Source: an uncultured Coriobacteriales bacterium (GTDB taxonomy: Bacteria > Actinomycetota > Coriobacteriia > Coriobacteriales > QAMH01). From it: a DNA stretch of 64,000 bases. The position numbers and the translations under genes are program-made. The stretch is taken from positions 79,740-143,739 of the forward strand of contig CAKUES010000004.1 in assembly GCA_934646835.1 (NCBI GenBank). Reading direction: 5' to 3'. Under the pieces are notes generated by a model. It searched no databases and was not told where the DNA came from. It saw nothing but the letters and a program-made list of their open reading frames with translations. Of the stretch, positions 25,220 through 32,842 are shown one piece after another. The stretch's first letter is position 1. Each line of letters begins with the position of its first letter.

Positions 25220-25471
25220 GTGCAAGAACTCAAGACCAAGGCGATCTACCGCCATTTCAAAGGCGACCTCTACCTCGTCGAAGACGTCGCGCGTCATTCC
25301 GAGACCGACGAGGAGTTCGTCATTTACCGCAAGCTCTACGGTGACTGCAGCCTGTGGGTCCGCCCCAAGGCGATGTTTCTCTCGGAGGTCGACCGCGAGA
25401 AGTACCCCGACTGCCCGCAGCGCTACCGCTTCGAGCTCCAGGAGATCGAAAGCGTCGCCCACAAGGACTGA
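25220..25471 (+). CDS. DUF1653 domain protein
   Basis: An 83-residue protein that is essentially one DUF1653 domain: YRHFKGDLYLVEDVARHSETDE, then VIYRKLYGDCSLWVRPKAMF and the closing YRFELQEI. Such proteins are small, soluble and of unknown function. I chose the GTG at 25220 because GAAGGGAG precedes it and the family starts there; the longer in-frame start has unrelated sequence. It lies between pncB and the ricT terminator region. Confidence 0.85.
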   Translation: MQELKTKAIYRHFKGDLYLVEDVARHSETDEEFVIYRKLYGDCSLWVRPKAMFLSEVDREKYPDCPQRYRFELQEIESVAHKD

Positions 25472-25498
25472 GCGGCTGCAGGTCGATTGCGGCACCAT

Positions 25499-25533
25499 CA
25501 GTCAACACTTCAGTCAGACTGTTTTGTTGACTG
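25499..25533. repeat. Monomer of the GGTCAACA family
   Basis: CAGTCAACA and TGTTGACTG bound a 35-bp sequence with CTTCAGTCAGACTG inside. It matches one arm of the inverted dimer at 13702-13787 with few differences. Confidence 0.7.
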
Positions 25534-25560
25534 ACAAACACCAACATCACCAGCACCAAA

Positions 25561-25585
25561 AACGGGGTCCCATCGGGACCCCGTT
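25561..25585 (-). terminator. Terminator of the holB-ricT operon
   Basis: AACGGGGTCCC-atc-GGGACCCCGTT followed on the minus strand by a run of T (GTTTTTGG). It may also stop the convergent DUF1653 transcript. Confidence 0.8.
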
Positions 25586-25609
25586 CTCGTTTGACTTGTC
25601 GATTGCGGC

Positions 25610-27220
25610 TTACTCGCCGCTGGGCTTGGGTGCGCTGCCCTGGCCGCCCTGCTGGGTGCCAGAGCCGTTGCTGCCACCGCGTCCGCGACCGCCGCGACGG
25701 CGACGGCGCTTGCGCTCGCCGCCCTCGGCACCAGAGGTATTGTTGCCACCGGAGCTCTTATCGCCGTGCAAGGTAGAGCTGTTCTGACCCGGACGCGGCT
25801 TGCGCTGCTGCTGGCCGGAACCTTGCTTCTTCTCGCCGCGCTGCTGCGGCTGCTGGGACTGCTGCTGAGCACCCTCGCCGCCCTTGCCGCTTCCGCGGCC
25901 GCCGCGACGACGACGCTTGCGCTGCCCGGAAGAGGACTTCTCCTGCTGCTCGGCACCATCGGCTGCCGTGCGCTGGCGACGCTCCTGCGTGCCCTCCGAG
26001 GCCTTGGGCGCCGACTGGCTGCCGCGGCGCTGGCGCGGCTTGCGCTCGCTGGAGCGTACCTCGGTCGCGGTCTGCTCGTCGGCGTCGATGCTCACGCTGC
26101 GGCGACGGCGACGCTGGTCGCGCGGCTTCGTCTCGATCTCCGGCTCTGCCTCGTGACGACGACGGCGACGGCGGCTGTCGTCGCGACCGGAGCTGACATG
26201 CTCGCTGCCCATGGCAATCTTGCCGCTTTTGCGGCCACCGCGGTCGCTGCGCTCGACATGGCCGCGGTCGGCAACCTTGTCTGCGAGGTTGCCATCGCTG
26301 CTGAAGAGCTTGTCGCCCATCATCGCGAGGTTGGCGTCGTTATGAAGGTCCTCGATAATCTTGTCGAAGGCCTCCTGACCGATGTGGCACGGACGCAGAC
26401 GCTCACCCTCCTTGGGCTTCTTGTCGCCGGTGTCCATGCTACCCAGCGGGACGACCAGGCTGCTGCCATCCTCCATGCGCAGGCGCAGCTGCTCGCGCGG
26501 GGTGTCGAACTCGACGACCTTGGCCATGCCCATCGGAGTGTCGATGAGGGCGTTCTTCTTGGGCGCGCGGCTCTTGAAGTCCTTGTAGGCCTCGAACTCG
26601 TAGCGCAAACAGCACATAAGGCGACCGCACAGACCGGAGATCTTGCTCGGGTTGAGCGGCAGGTCCTGCTCCTTGGCCATGCGGATGGAGACGGGCTGGA
26701 AGTCGCCGCCAAGGCGCGCGCAGCACAGCTCCTCGCCGCAGTGACCCAAACCGCCGAGCATGCGGGCCTCGTCGCGCACGCCGATCTGGCGCATGTCGAC
26801 GCGGATCTTGAAGATCGACGCGAGGTCGCGCACCAGCGCGCGGAAGTCAACGCGGTCGTCGGCTGCAAAGTAGAAGGTCGCAAAATCGCCGGTGAACATG
26901 AACTCGACGCGCACAGGCTTCATGTCAAGGCCGTGCTTCTCGATCAGCTCGCGGAAGATGGGCATGGCCTCCTCGCCTTTGCGGTTCATCTCGTCCGCCT
27001 GGTCGAGATCCTCCTGCGTCGCGATGCGCAGCACGGGCTTGAGCGGCTGCTTCAGCTCCTTCTCGGACACCTCGCGGATATCCTCGACCACCAGGCCGAT
27101 CTCGCGGCCGCGCGCGGTCTCGACGACGACGTGGTCGCCTTCCTCGCAGGCGATGTCAGCGGGGCTGAACCAGTAGTCCTTCGAAACATAGCGCAGCCTT
27201 ACTACGGCTACCTTGGGCAT
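25610..27220 (-). CDS. ricT: PSP1/RicT family protein with long basic disordered C-terminal extension
   Basis: A 536-residue protein. Residues 1-300 are the PSP1/RicT core, which in Bacillus forms the Ric (Y) complex that carries Fe-S clusters and helps RNase Y mature mRNAs. Cysteine motifs HCGEELCC (160-167) and LCGRLMCC (197-204) match the cluster ligands. Residues from about 310 to 536 are a low-complexity tail with runs of Arg, Gly and Gln (RKRRRRGGRGSGKGG, RKRRRRRGGRGRGGS), like RNA-binding RGG regions. The usual family length is about 270-300. The ATG at 27220 overlaps the holB stop by 13 nt. The core assignment is firm; the tail's role is inferred. Confidence 0.88.
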   Translation of the reverse strand: MPKVAVVRLRYVSKDYWFSPADIACEEGDHVVVETARGREIGLVVEDIREVSEKELKQPLKPVLRIATQEDLDQADEMNRKGEEAMPIFRELIEKHGLDMKPVRVEFMFTGDFATFYFAADDRVDFRALVRDLASIFKIRVDMRQIGVRDEARMLGGLGHCGEELCCARLGGDFQPVSIRMAKEQDLPLNPSKISGLCGRLMCCLRYEFEAYKDFKSRAPKKNALIDTPMGMAKVVEFDTPREQLRLRMEDGSSLVVPLGSMDTGDKKPKEGERLRPCHIGQEAFDKIIEDLHNDANLAMMGDKLFSSDGNLADKVADRGHVERSDRGGRKSGKIAMGSEHVSSGRDDSRRRRRRHEAEPEIETKPRDQRRRRRSVSIDADEQTATEVRSSERKPRQRRGSQSAPKASEGTQERRQRTAADGAEQQEKSSSGQRKRRRRGGRGSGKGGEGAQQQSQQPQQRGEKKQGSGQQQRKPRPGQNSSTLHGDKSSGGNNTSGAEGGERKRRRRRGGRGRGGSNGSGTQQGGQGSAPKPSGE

Positions 27221-28266
27221 AGTGCCTCCCTGATCTCAAACAGCATGGCCTCGAAGGTCAGCTGCGGTGTTACGTTGCACGCGATGCGGCGGCGGGCGGC
27301 ACCCACGGCCTCAATCGCGCGGATGACGCCGGCTATGCCGGCGTTGTGTGCGATGTCTTCCTTGGCGGGATCGCTAAACGCGCCGCCGCCCATGTCCATA
27401 CCGAGCGAACCCTGCGCGGCCTCGCCCGTAGTGTCTGCCAGCTCCGGTGTCCCGGCGGCCGTCACCAGACAATCCCTCAGCCATGCCTCGAACGCATCAA
27501 GCAACGTCACGTAGTGCATGCGCTGCTCCATCGTGACCTCTCGCTTGTGGGCATCCGCCAAATCCTTGCGAGCACCAGCAGTCAGATAATCGGCTGCCTC
27601 TTTCTCTGCAGCGGCCTGAGCATCCTTGAGGTCGTCGATGCCCTCGCTAGCGTTTGCGACGAGGTCCTTGGCCATGGTGAGCACGACGCTGTTTGCCGCA
27701 CCGCGGCCGATGGCGGACAAGATCCTTCCCACAAGATGCGCGGCAGACGCCACGCGCGGGTCCATCTGCACAGGGGCGGCGTTTGCCGAGGAGACGTTAA
27801 GCACCTGGCAGCGGCTGCGAATCGTGTTGAGGACACCGCCCTCCGCGGAGGCGAGCAAGATGATATGCACGCTTTGCGGTGGCTCTTCGAGCGTCTTGAG
27901 GAATGCGTTGGCGGGAGCGCCTTTCATGCGGTCCGCATCGTTGACGATATAGACCTTGCATGCAGCCCTGACCGGGGCGAGCGTCGCATCATGGACGACT
28001 TCGCGCACTTGGTCGACGAGGTAGCCGGCCGAGCTTGCGGGCTTGGTGACGTGGATGTCCGGATGAGACCCACGTGCAGCGAGCTCGAACTGCTCTCGGT
28101 CGTCGCCTGCCACGAGCGCTGCCGCCAACCTCTGGGCAAGCTGGTCATGTCCGCAGCCAGAGGGGCCTACGATGAGATAGGCGTGGGTGACGTTGCCCGT
28201 CTCGAGCGCACGGCGCAGGTAGCCTGCTGCATGACTGGCAGGAAGTCCCTCGAAGGGGTCAATCAT
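27208..28266 (-). CDS. holB: DNA polymerase III delta-prime subunit
   Basis: A 352-residue clamp-loader subunit. The N-terminal AAA+ module shows GLPASHAAGYLRRALETGNVTHAYL, then the P-loop region GPSGCGHDQLA, which lacks the usual GK[ST] lysine. Next come YIVNDADRMKGAPANAFLKTLEEPP and the SRC motif in NTIRSRCQVL. Loss of the Walker A lysine is usual for delta-prime, which binds no ATP. It overlaps ricT, as in other Gram-positive bacteria where tmk, holB and ricT cluster. Confidence 0.93.
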   Translation of the reverse strand: MIDPFEGLPASHAAGYLRRALETGNVTHAYLIVGPSGCGHDQLAQRLAAALVAGDDREQFELAARGSHPDIHVTKPASSAGYLVDQVREVVHDATLAPVRAACKVYIVNDADRMKGAPANAFLKTLEEPPQSVHIILLASAEGGVLNTIRSRCQVLNVSSANAAPVQMDPRVASAAHLVGRILSAIGRGAANSVVLTMAKDLVANASEGIDDLKDAQAAAEKEAADYLTAGARKDLADAHKREVTMEQRMHYVTLLDAFEAWLRDCLVTAAGTPELADTTGEAAQGSLGMDMGGGAFSDPAKEDIAHNAGIAGVIRAIEAVGAARRRIACNVTPQLTFEAMLFEIREALCPR

Positions 28267-28376
28267 ATTCAGCCTCCCGTGGCGCTTAAGATTCAGGTCG
28301 CATAACCGTTAGATGCTACCACGACTAGGGGCGATGTCATAGCGAGGGCTGACGTCAACCTCGCAGGGAAAGCAGG

Positions 28377-28484
28377 GCGTGACACACTTTGTGCCAGTGA
28401 CATTGTGTATCACGCAGAAGACTCACGCTAGCCCGCGACTCGATGGCGTGACACACAATGTCACTGGCACAAAGTGTGTCACGC
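28377..28484. repeat. Inverted dimer repeat, family GCGTGACACA
   Basis: Two 39-bp arms (28377-28415 and 28446-28484) are complementary at 38 of 39 positions around a 30-bp loop. Each arm begins GCGTGACACA and ends in its approximate complement, so it is again a dimer of a palindrome-ended monomer. It fills the gap between tmk and holB. Confidence 0.85.
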
Positions 28485-28496
28485 GCAAGCAAGCCG

Positions 28497-29126
28497 CTAC
28501 AGCAGCGTCATCACGCGGGCGAGCACGGCAACGTGGACCTCTTCGATGCTGCCTTGCGCGCCGACGACAAAGACGCGGTCGGGCTCCTCCATCGCGATGC
28601 GGGCGAAACCGTCGTGCACGCGCTGATGGAAGGCCAGGCCAGCCGCCTCGATGCGGTCGCCCTCGCCATCGCCGCCGGTCACGCCCATAGCACGGCGCAG
28701 GCCCTCAACAGGGTCGATGAAGAGCATCAGGGTCATGTCAGGTGCGAGCCCGTCGACGGCTGCCTCGTTGAGCTTGCGGATAAGCGCGACGTCGAGGCCG
28801 CGGCCGTAGCCCTGGTAAGCAATTGTTGAGTCGTAGAAGCGGTCGCAGAGCACGATCTTGCCCGCGTCGAGCGCAGGACGGATCACCTCGTGGCAGATCT
28901 GCGCGCGGGCGGCCTCGTAGAGCATGAGCTCAGCCATGGAGTCGAGTGCTGTGCTCTCCTTGGCCAGCAAGATATCGCGGATGCGCTCGCCGACCACCGT
29001 GCCGCCTGGCTCACGCACCTGCAGCACGTTATAGCCGCGCTCCTCAAGGGCCGCGGCCAGCAGCTTGATCTGCGTCGACTTACCGCAGCCCTCGCCGCCC
29101 TCGAACGTTATGAACTTGCCGGTCAT
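28497..29126 (-). CDS. tmk: Thymidylate kinase
   Basis: A 209-residue enzyme that phosphorylates dTMP to dTDP. The P-loop FEGGEGCGKSTQ is near residues 7-18; the LID and substrate motifs REPGGT, LCDRFYDSTIAYQGYGRGLD and LFIDPVEGLRRAM follow. I prefer the ATG at 29126 because AGAGGA then sits 8 nt upstream; the ATG at 29135 directly abuts that site. It is transcribed toward holB and ricT but separated from holB by a 108-bp inverted dimer. Confidence 0.94.
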   Translation of the reverse strand: MTGKFITFEGGEGCGKSTQIKLLAAALEERGYNVLQVREPGGTVVGERIRDILLAKESTALDSMAELMLYEAARAQICHEVIRPALDAGKIVLCDRFYDSTIAYQGYGRGLDVALIRKLNEAAVDGLAPDMTLMLFIDPVEGLRRAMGVTGGDGEGDRIEAAGLAFHQRVHDGFARIAMEEPDRVFVVGAQGSIEEVHVAVLARVMTLL

Positions 29127-29223
29127 AAACCGCATCCTCTCTCAATCAACAACGTCGCTATCCCGGCGCCGCAGCGCCTGGTTGGCTCTCACGTCAGCGC
29201 CGGCGGGTCGCAAACCCCGCGTA

Positions 29224-29245
29224 GGCGCCAGACGCAGTCGGCGCC
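29224..29245. repeat. GGCGCC hairpin repeat (copy 2, reverse)
   Basis: GGCGCC-A-GAC-gca-GTC-GGCGCC. Its reverse complement matches the copies at 4104 and 49088, including the TACG flank. Confidence 0.65.
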
Positions 29246-29284
29246 ATCCGGTCGCAACAAGACCGCAAAACCACCAGTTACGCA

Positions 29285-29338
29285 GGGGAGGGACCCTGTC
29301 CCTCCCCATAAACCTCGCATCAGCCAGCGCTTCCCTAG
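29285..29338. repeat. TIR element (copy 9), right half
   Basis: GGGGAGGGAC-CCT-GTCCCTCCCC (29285-29307), then the right end CAGCCAGCGCTTCCCTAG. The CTA of the terminal CTAG is the complement of the stop codon of the fumarase beta gene. The left terminal repeat is not recognisable. Confidence 0.7.
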
Positions 29339-29892
29339 CGCACCCGCGCCGCCTCCATAACCTGCGCGTAGACGTCGTTACCCTGCGTGTCCACGGCGAC
29401 AAAGCAGGGAAAGTCAACGACCTCGAGCCTGCGCAATGCCTCCGTCCCCAGATCCTCCCAAGCAACGGTCTGAGCGCTCACCACCTGCTTGGCCAGCAGC
29501 GCCGCGCATCCGCCGATGCAGCACAAGTAGACGCTGCCGGTCTCCACGCACGCGTCGATGACCTCCTGGCTGCGGCTGCCCTTGCCGATGCTTGCCACCA
29601 CACCCGCGCGGTAGAGGGCAGGAGCGGCAAAATCCATGCGCCCGGCAGTCGTCGGCCCAACCGAGCCCAACGGTCGACCAGCACTCGGCGGGGTCGGTCC
29701 CGCATAGAAGATGGCCTGACCAGCCAGGCCATAGGGCAGCTCACCGGTCTGATCGAGCGCCTCCATAATCCTCACGTGACCCGCATCGCGAGCGGTGTAG
29801 ATGGGACCGCTCAAAAGCAGCGCGTCACCCGCGCGCAAACCCGCCATATCCTCGCGGGAAAGGGGCAAGGTCAGCTTCTTAGTCTCTACCAT
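29335..29892 (-). CDS. Class I fumarate hydratase, beta subunit
   Basis: A 185-residue C-terminal subunit of the oxygen-sensitive [4Fe-4S] fumarase/tartrate dehydratase family, which interconverts malate and fumarate. Typical blocks: LSGPIYTARDAGHVRI, FYAGPTPPSAGRPLGSVGPTTAGRMD, SIGKGSRS and CCIGGCAALLA. It overlaps the alpha-subunit gene by 7 nt. Its TAG stop is supplied by the end of a dispersed repeat. L-tartrate dehydratase is the main alternative; the nearby malate dehydrogenase favours fumarase. Confidence 0.9.
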   Translation of the reverse strand: MVETKKLTLPLSREDMAGLRAGDALLLSGPIYTARDAGHVRIMEALDQTGELPYGLAGQAIFYAGPTPPSAGRPLGSVGPTTAGRMDFAAPALYRAGVVASIGKGSRSQEVIDACVETGSVYLCCIGGCAALLAKQVVSAQTVAWEDLGTEALRRLEVVDFPCFVAVDTQGNDVYAQVMEAARVR

Positions 29893-30761
29893 GGCAGCTC
29901 TCCCGTCTCTACGTAGCGCTCAAGATCGACGCTGATGCTGCGCATGGCGCTGCATCCCATATTGACGGCGACGGGCAGCGCCGCGATATGGCACGGTGCC
30001 GTCTCGATATGACAGCAAAGCGCCGTCGTCGAGCCACCAAGCGCACCGGCGCCGATGCCCATCGCGTTGATGGCGTCGAGAAGCTCGGCTTCGCAAGCTG
30101 CTACGCGCTCGTCGCGCGCAGGCTCGCCGACCGGGCGCAGCAACGCATGCTTGGCAAGGCCTGCGACCTTGTCGAAGGTAGAGCCCACACCGACGCCGAC
30201 GACCAACGGCGGACAGGCGCTCGACGCCTTCTTTGCCACGCGTTTGAGCACCACATCGCGCACACCCTCCCAGCCAGCGCCGGGGGCAAGCATCTCGACG
30301 ACGGAGGCGTTGTCGCTTCCACCGCCCTTGAGCATGAGGTGCAGCTTCGCCCCGCGCCCTTCGACGAACTTGAGCTCGGTGAAGGCAGGGGTGTTGTCGC
30401 CCGGGTTGCTGCGATCGACGAGTGCGTCCCTCAGCGTGCTCTTGCGCAGCTTGCCGGCCTCGTAGGCGCGGGCGACGGCTGCGTCGACATCGGTAAAGGG
30501 GTCGGTGGCCAGGCTGCAGTCATCGCGGCCCAGCTCGAGGCACACCCAGACCGTTCCCGTATCCTGGCACAGGGGCACGCGGTCGTCATGTGCCACCTTG
30601 CTGTTTTCGAGCAGCTGCTCGAGTACCAGCTTGCCACGCGGATTCTCCTCGCGCGCCGCCGCCTCCTCGAGGCCTTGCAAAACATCCGGTCGCAGGTCGA
30701 AGGCAATATGGGGAATCGCCCTCTCCACCACCTCTGCCACCAAGTCAGGCGTCACCTGCAT
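29886..30761 (-). CDS. Class I fumarate hydratase, alpha subunit
   Basis: The 291-residue N-terminal subunit that holds the [4Fe-4S] cluster. Cysteine positions are in PLCQDTGTVWVCLE, SSACPPLVVGVGVGSTFD and GCSAMRS; TALCCHIETAPCHIAALPVAVNMG is the family C-terminus. The ATG at 30761 follows AGGAGGGC. It is first in a two-gene operon with the beta subunit. With mdh (32843) it gives the reductive branch from oxaloacetate to fumarate, usual in anaerobes that respire fumarate. Confidence 0.92.
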   Translation of the reverse strand: MQVTPDLVAEVVERAIPHIAFDLRPDVLQGLEEAAAREENPRGKLVLEQLLENSKVAHDDRVPLCQDTGTVWVCLELGRDDCSLATDPFTDVDAAVARAYEAGKLRKSTLRDALVDRSNPGDNTPAFTELKFVEGRGAKLHLMLKGGGSDNASVVEMLAPGAGWEGVRDVVLKRVAKKASSACPPLVVGVGVGSTFDKVAGLAKHALLRPVGEPARDERVAACEAELLDAINAMGIGAGALGGSTTALCCHIETAPCHIAALPVAVNMGCSAMRSISVDLERYVETGELPW

Positions 30762-30927
30762 AGAGGCCCTCCTTCTCTTCTAACACCTGCGGCCCGGCAA
30801 ACGCGGCCAACGCCCCAATCAGCCTGGTTTGTTGACCGCCGCACCGCTGCATCCAATCCAGCAAGTCGATTTTCGTCTAGCCCCACATCCTACCGCGTCA
30901 GTTGGACAAAGCACCTCAATACCTCCA

Positions 30928-30955
30928 TATAATTATTGAGACTTTCTCTCAATAA
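30928..30955 (+). promoter_or_regulatory. perR promoter -10 and PerR/Fur-type operator
   Basis: TATAAT at 30928-30933 is directly followed by a palindrome: TTATTGAGA (30933-30941), a 5-nt spacer, then TCTCAATAA (30947-30955). Its position over the -10 and start site suits a repressor, and A/T-rich palindromes of this type are bound by PerR/Fur proteins. Autoregulation is inferred. Confidence 0.65.
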
Positions 30956-30986
30956 GGTGCTAATCTGTCCATGAAGGGAGGCAGAG

Positions 30987-31370
30987 ATGCAGAGAAGGAA
31001 CACCCGTCAAAGACAGATGGTGCTCGACACGGTGAGGGGCCGCTACGACCACCCCACTGCAGAGCAGATCTACCAGGAGCTGGCTGACAAGGACCCCAAG
31101 ATCAGCCGTGGAACGGTGTACCGCAACCTCGCGGTGCTCGTCCAAGACGGCAACGTGCTGGAGATCGAGGCACCAAACGCAAACCACTACGACTTGCGCT
31201 GCGACCCACACCATCACCTGATCTGCACGAGCTGCAACCGCGTTATCGACGTCGATTTCGACTACCACCCCGAGTTCGACGAGCAGGTCGCGCAGGCAAC
31301 CGGCTACAAGATCGCCGGCCACCAGATGCTGTTCCAGGGCACCTGTCCAAACTGCGCGGGCACCAAGTAA
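30987..31370 (+). CDS. perR: Fur family regulator, PerR-like
   Basis: A 127-residue Fur-family repressor. The winged helix (TRQRQMVLDTVRGRYDHPTAEQIYQELADK, then ISRGTVYRNLAVL) is followed by the dimerisation domain with the metal-site HHHLIC and the structural zinc cysteines CTSC and CPNC. The gene next to it is rubrerythrin and a matching operator lies upstream, which points to the peroxide sensor PerR rather than the iron sensor Fur. The ATG at 30987 follows GGGAGGCAG. Confidence 0.88.
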   Translation: MQRRNTRQRQMVLDTVRGRYDHPTAEQIYQELADKDPKISRGTVYRNLAVLVQDGNVLEIEAPNANHYDLRCDPHHHLICTSCNRVIDVDFDYHPEFDEQVAQATGYKIAGHQMLFQGTCPNCAGTK

Positions 31371-31433
31371 CACCGCAACGCGCCTTGGAGAGGCGCTTAT
31401 GCGATAAAGAGACCAAGAGAGATTGGAGAGCTC

Positions 31434-31973
31434 ATGGCAAACAAGTACGCAGGCACGCAGACCGAGAAGAACCTCTGGGAGGCCTTCGCCGGAGAGTCCC
31501 AGGCACGCAACAAGTACACCTACTTCGCCAGCCAGGCAAAGAAAGACGGCTTCGAGCAGATTTCCGAGCTCTTCACGCTGACCGCTAACAACGAGAAGGA
31601 GCACGCGAAGCTCTGGTTCAAGGAGCTCGAGGGCATCGGCACCACCGCCGAGAATCTCGAGGCCGCAGCCGAGGGCGAGAACTTCGAGTGGACCGACATG
31701 TACGAGGGCTTCGCCAAGACTGCCGAGGAAGAGGGCTTCCCCGAGCTGGCCGAGAAGTTCCGTGGCGTTGCAGCCATCGAGAAGCGCCATGAAGAGCGCT
31801 ACCGCGCACTGCTGCACAACGTCGAGAACAAGGAGGTCTTCGAGAAGTCCGAGGTGAAGATCTGGGAGTGCCGCAACTGCGGTCACATCGTCATCGGCAC
31901 CAAGGCCCCGGAGATCTGCCCCGTCTGCGCTCATCCGCAGGCCTACTTCGAGGTCCACGTCGACAACTTCTAG
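31434..31973 (+). CDS. Rubrerythrin
   Basis: A 179-residue peroxide-reducing non-haem diiron protein. The ferritin-like four-helix domain has the E-x-x-R/E-x-x-H motifs (EAFAGESQARNKY, NEKEHAKLW, AIEKRHEERY). A C-terminal rubredoxin-like domain carries CRNC and CPVC. It lies 63 nt after perR, presumably in the same regulon. The TAG stop overlaps the CTAG end of a dispersed repeat. Confidence 0.95.
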   Translation: MANKYAGTQTEKNLWEAFAGESQARNKYTYFASQAKKDGFEQISELFTLTANNEKEHAKLWFKELEGIGTTAENLEAAAEGENFEWTDMYEGFAKTAEEEGFPELAEKFRGVAAIEKRHEERYRALLHNVENKEVFEKSEVKIWECRNCGHIVIGTKAPEICPVCAHPQAYFEVHVDNF

Positions 31974-32087
31974 GGAAACGCCGATTAACGCAAGGTTTAC
32001 GGGGAGGGACAGGGTCCCTCCCCTACGTCGCCAGCGGTTTTGCCAATCGCACGCAACGGACACTTGCTCTGGTCAGCATTTCCCTAG
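31970..32087. repeat. Full-length TIR element (copy 10)
   Basis: The left end CTAGGGAAACGCCGATTAA and right end GGTCAGCATTTCCCTAG enclose GGGGAGGGAC-AGG-GTCCCTCCCC at 32001-32023. It is the clearest complete copy, 118 bp. Its left CTAG contains the rubrerythrin stop. Confidence 0.8.
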
Positions 32088-32111
32088 GCTTTAAAGTTCT
32101 AACTACGAGGG

Positions 32112-32149
32112 CGGCCCCGGGATAACAGCTCCCGGGGCCGTTCTTTTTT
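32112..32149 (+). terminator. perR-rubrerythrin terminator
   Basis: CGGCCCCGGGA pairs with TCCCGGGGCCG around a 7-nt loop, followed by TTCTTTTTT. It lies beyond the inserted repeat, so the repeat sits between the gene and its terminator. Confidence 0.85.
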
Positions 32150-32189
32150 GAACGAATCAGTGGTCACATCCGTTCAAAACCCACACGCA

Positions 32190-32221
32190 AAGAGGGGCCA
32201 CCCCGCAGGGAAGCCCCTCTT
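32190..32221 (-). terminator. Terminator of the MntR/DtxR-type gene
   Basis: AAGAGGGGC and GCCCCTCTT form the stem on the minus strand, followed by TGCG after a short T run. A sequence related to the arm of the 54083 inverted dimer (GGTCACATCCGTTCAAAACC) lies just to its left, at about 32160. Confidence 0.65.
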
Positions 32222-32251
32222 CCAATCTCTGTGAACGCGGCCGCAAGCCCG

Positions 32252-32734
32252 CTACTCTTCCTTCTCCGCAGCGTCGAGTGCCGCAGCTGCCGCCAGCTTG
32301 GCGACATCGACGTCGAAGACCTTGTCGCGCTGAGAGCAGACCTTGCAGGTGTCGAGCCATGCCGTCCAGCGGACCATGGTCTCCTCGCTGATGGTGTGCT
32401 CGATCTTGCACGCCTCCTCGTCTGCGACCTCCGGGTCGACGCCGAGGATATCCGTGAGAAACGAGCTCAAGGTCTTGTGGCGCGCCAGGATGCGCTTGCC
32501 GTACTCCTCGCCCTTCTCGGTCAGGCGAATGAGGCCGTAGCGCTCCATATCGATATAGCCGCCTTCGCGCAGGTTCTTGGTTGCGCGGGCAACGCTCGCC
32601 TTCGAGAAACCCAGGTCCTCTGCGATGTCGACGCTGCGGCAGGAGCCGCCGCCGCGCTTGCACAGGTCGTAGATCGCCTCGATGTAGTCCTCATAAGACG
32701 GGGTGAGATGTTCAGGGTGAACTTCTTCAGTCAT
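32252..32734 (-). CDS. DtxR/MntR family metal-dependent repressor
   Basis: A 160-residue protein without the SH3 domain of long DtxR proteins. The HTH is at about 12-65 (SYEDYIEAIYDL, then DIAEDLGFSKASVARATKNL). Metal ligands can be aligned by eye: the Asp in EDYIE corresponds to Asp8 of MntR, while the second site reads CKIEH with Cys where MntR has Glu99 and DtxR has Cys102. The site is thus a mixture of manganese- and iron-type ligands. The ATG at 32734 follows GAGGAGC. No metal transporter is adjacent, so the targets are elsewhere. Confidence 0.88.
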   Translation of the reverse strand: MTEEVHPEHLTPSYEDYIEAIYDLCKRGGGSCRSVDIAEDLGFSKASVARATKNLREGGYIDMERYGLIRLTEKGEEYGKRILARHKTLSSFLTDILGVDPEVADEEACKIEHTISEETMVRWTAWLDTCKVCSQRDKVFDVDVAKLAAAAALDAAEKEE

Positions 32735-32842
32735 GTAAGCTCCTCGGATGTTTCCCAAGAATCAGAAAGCACCTGCTAACTCTATCACGAAAGAGGAGAA
32801 AAGGGTGCAGTGCTTCGATTAGCGCATCGCACGCCCCTCGGG

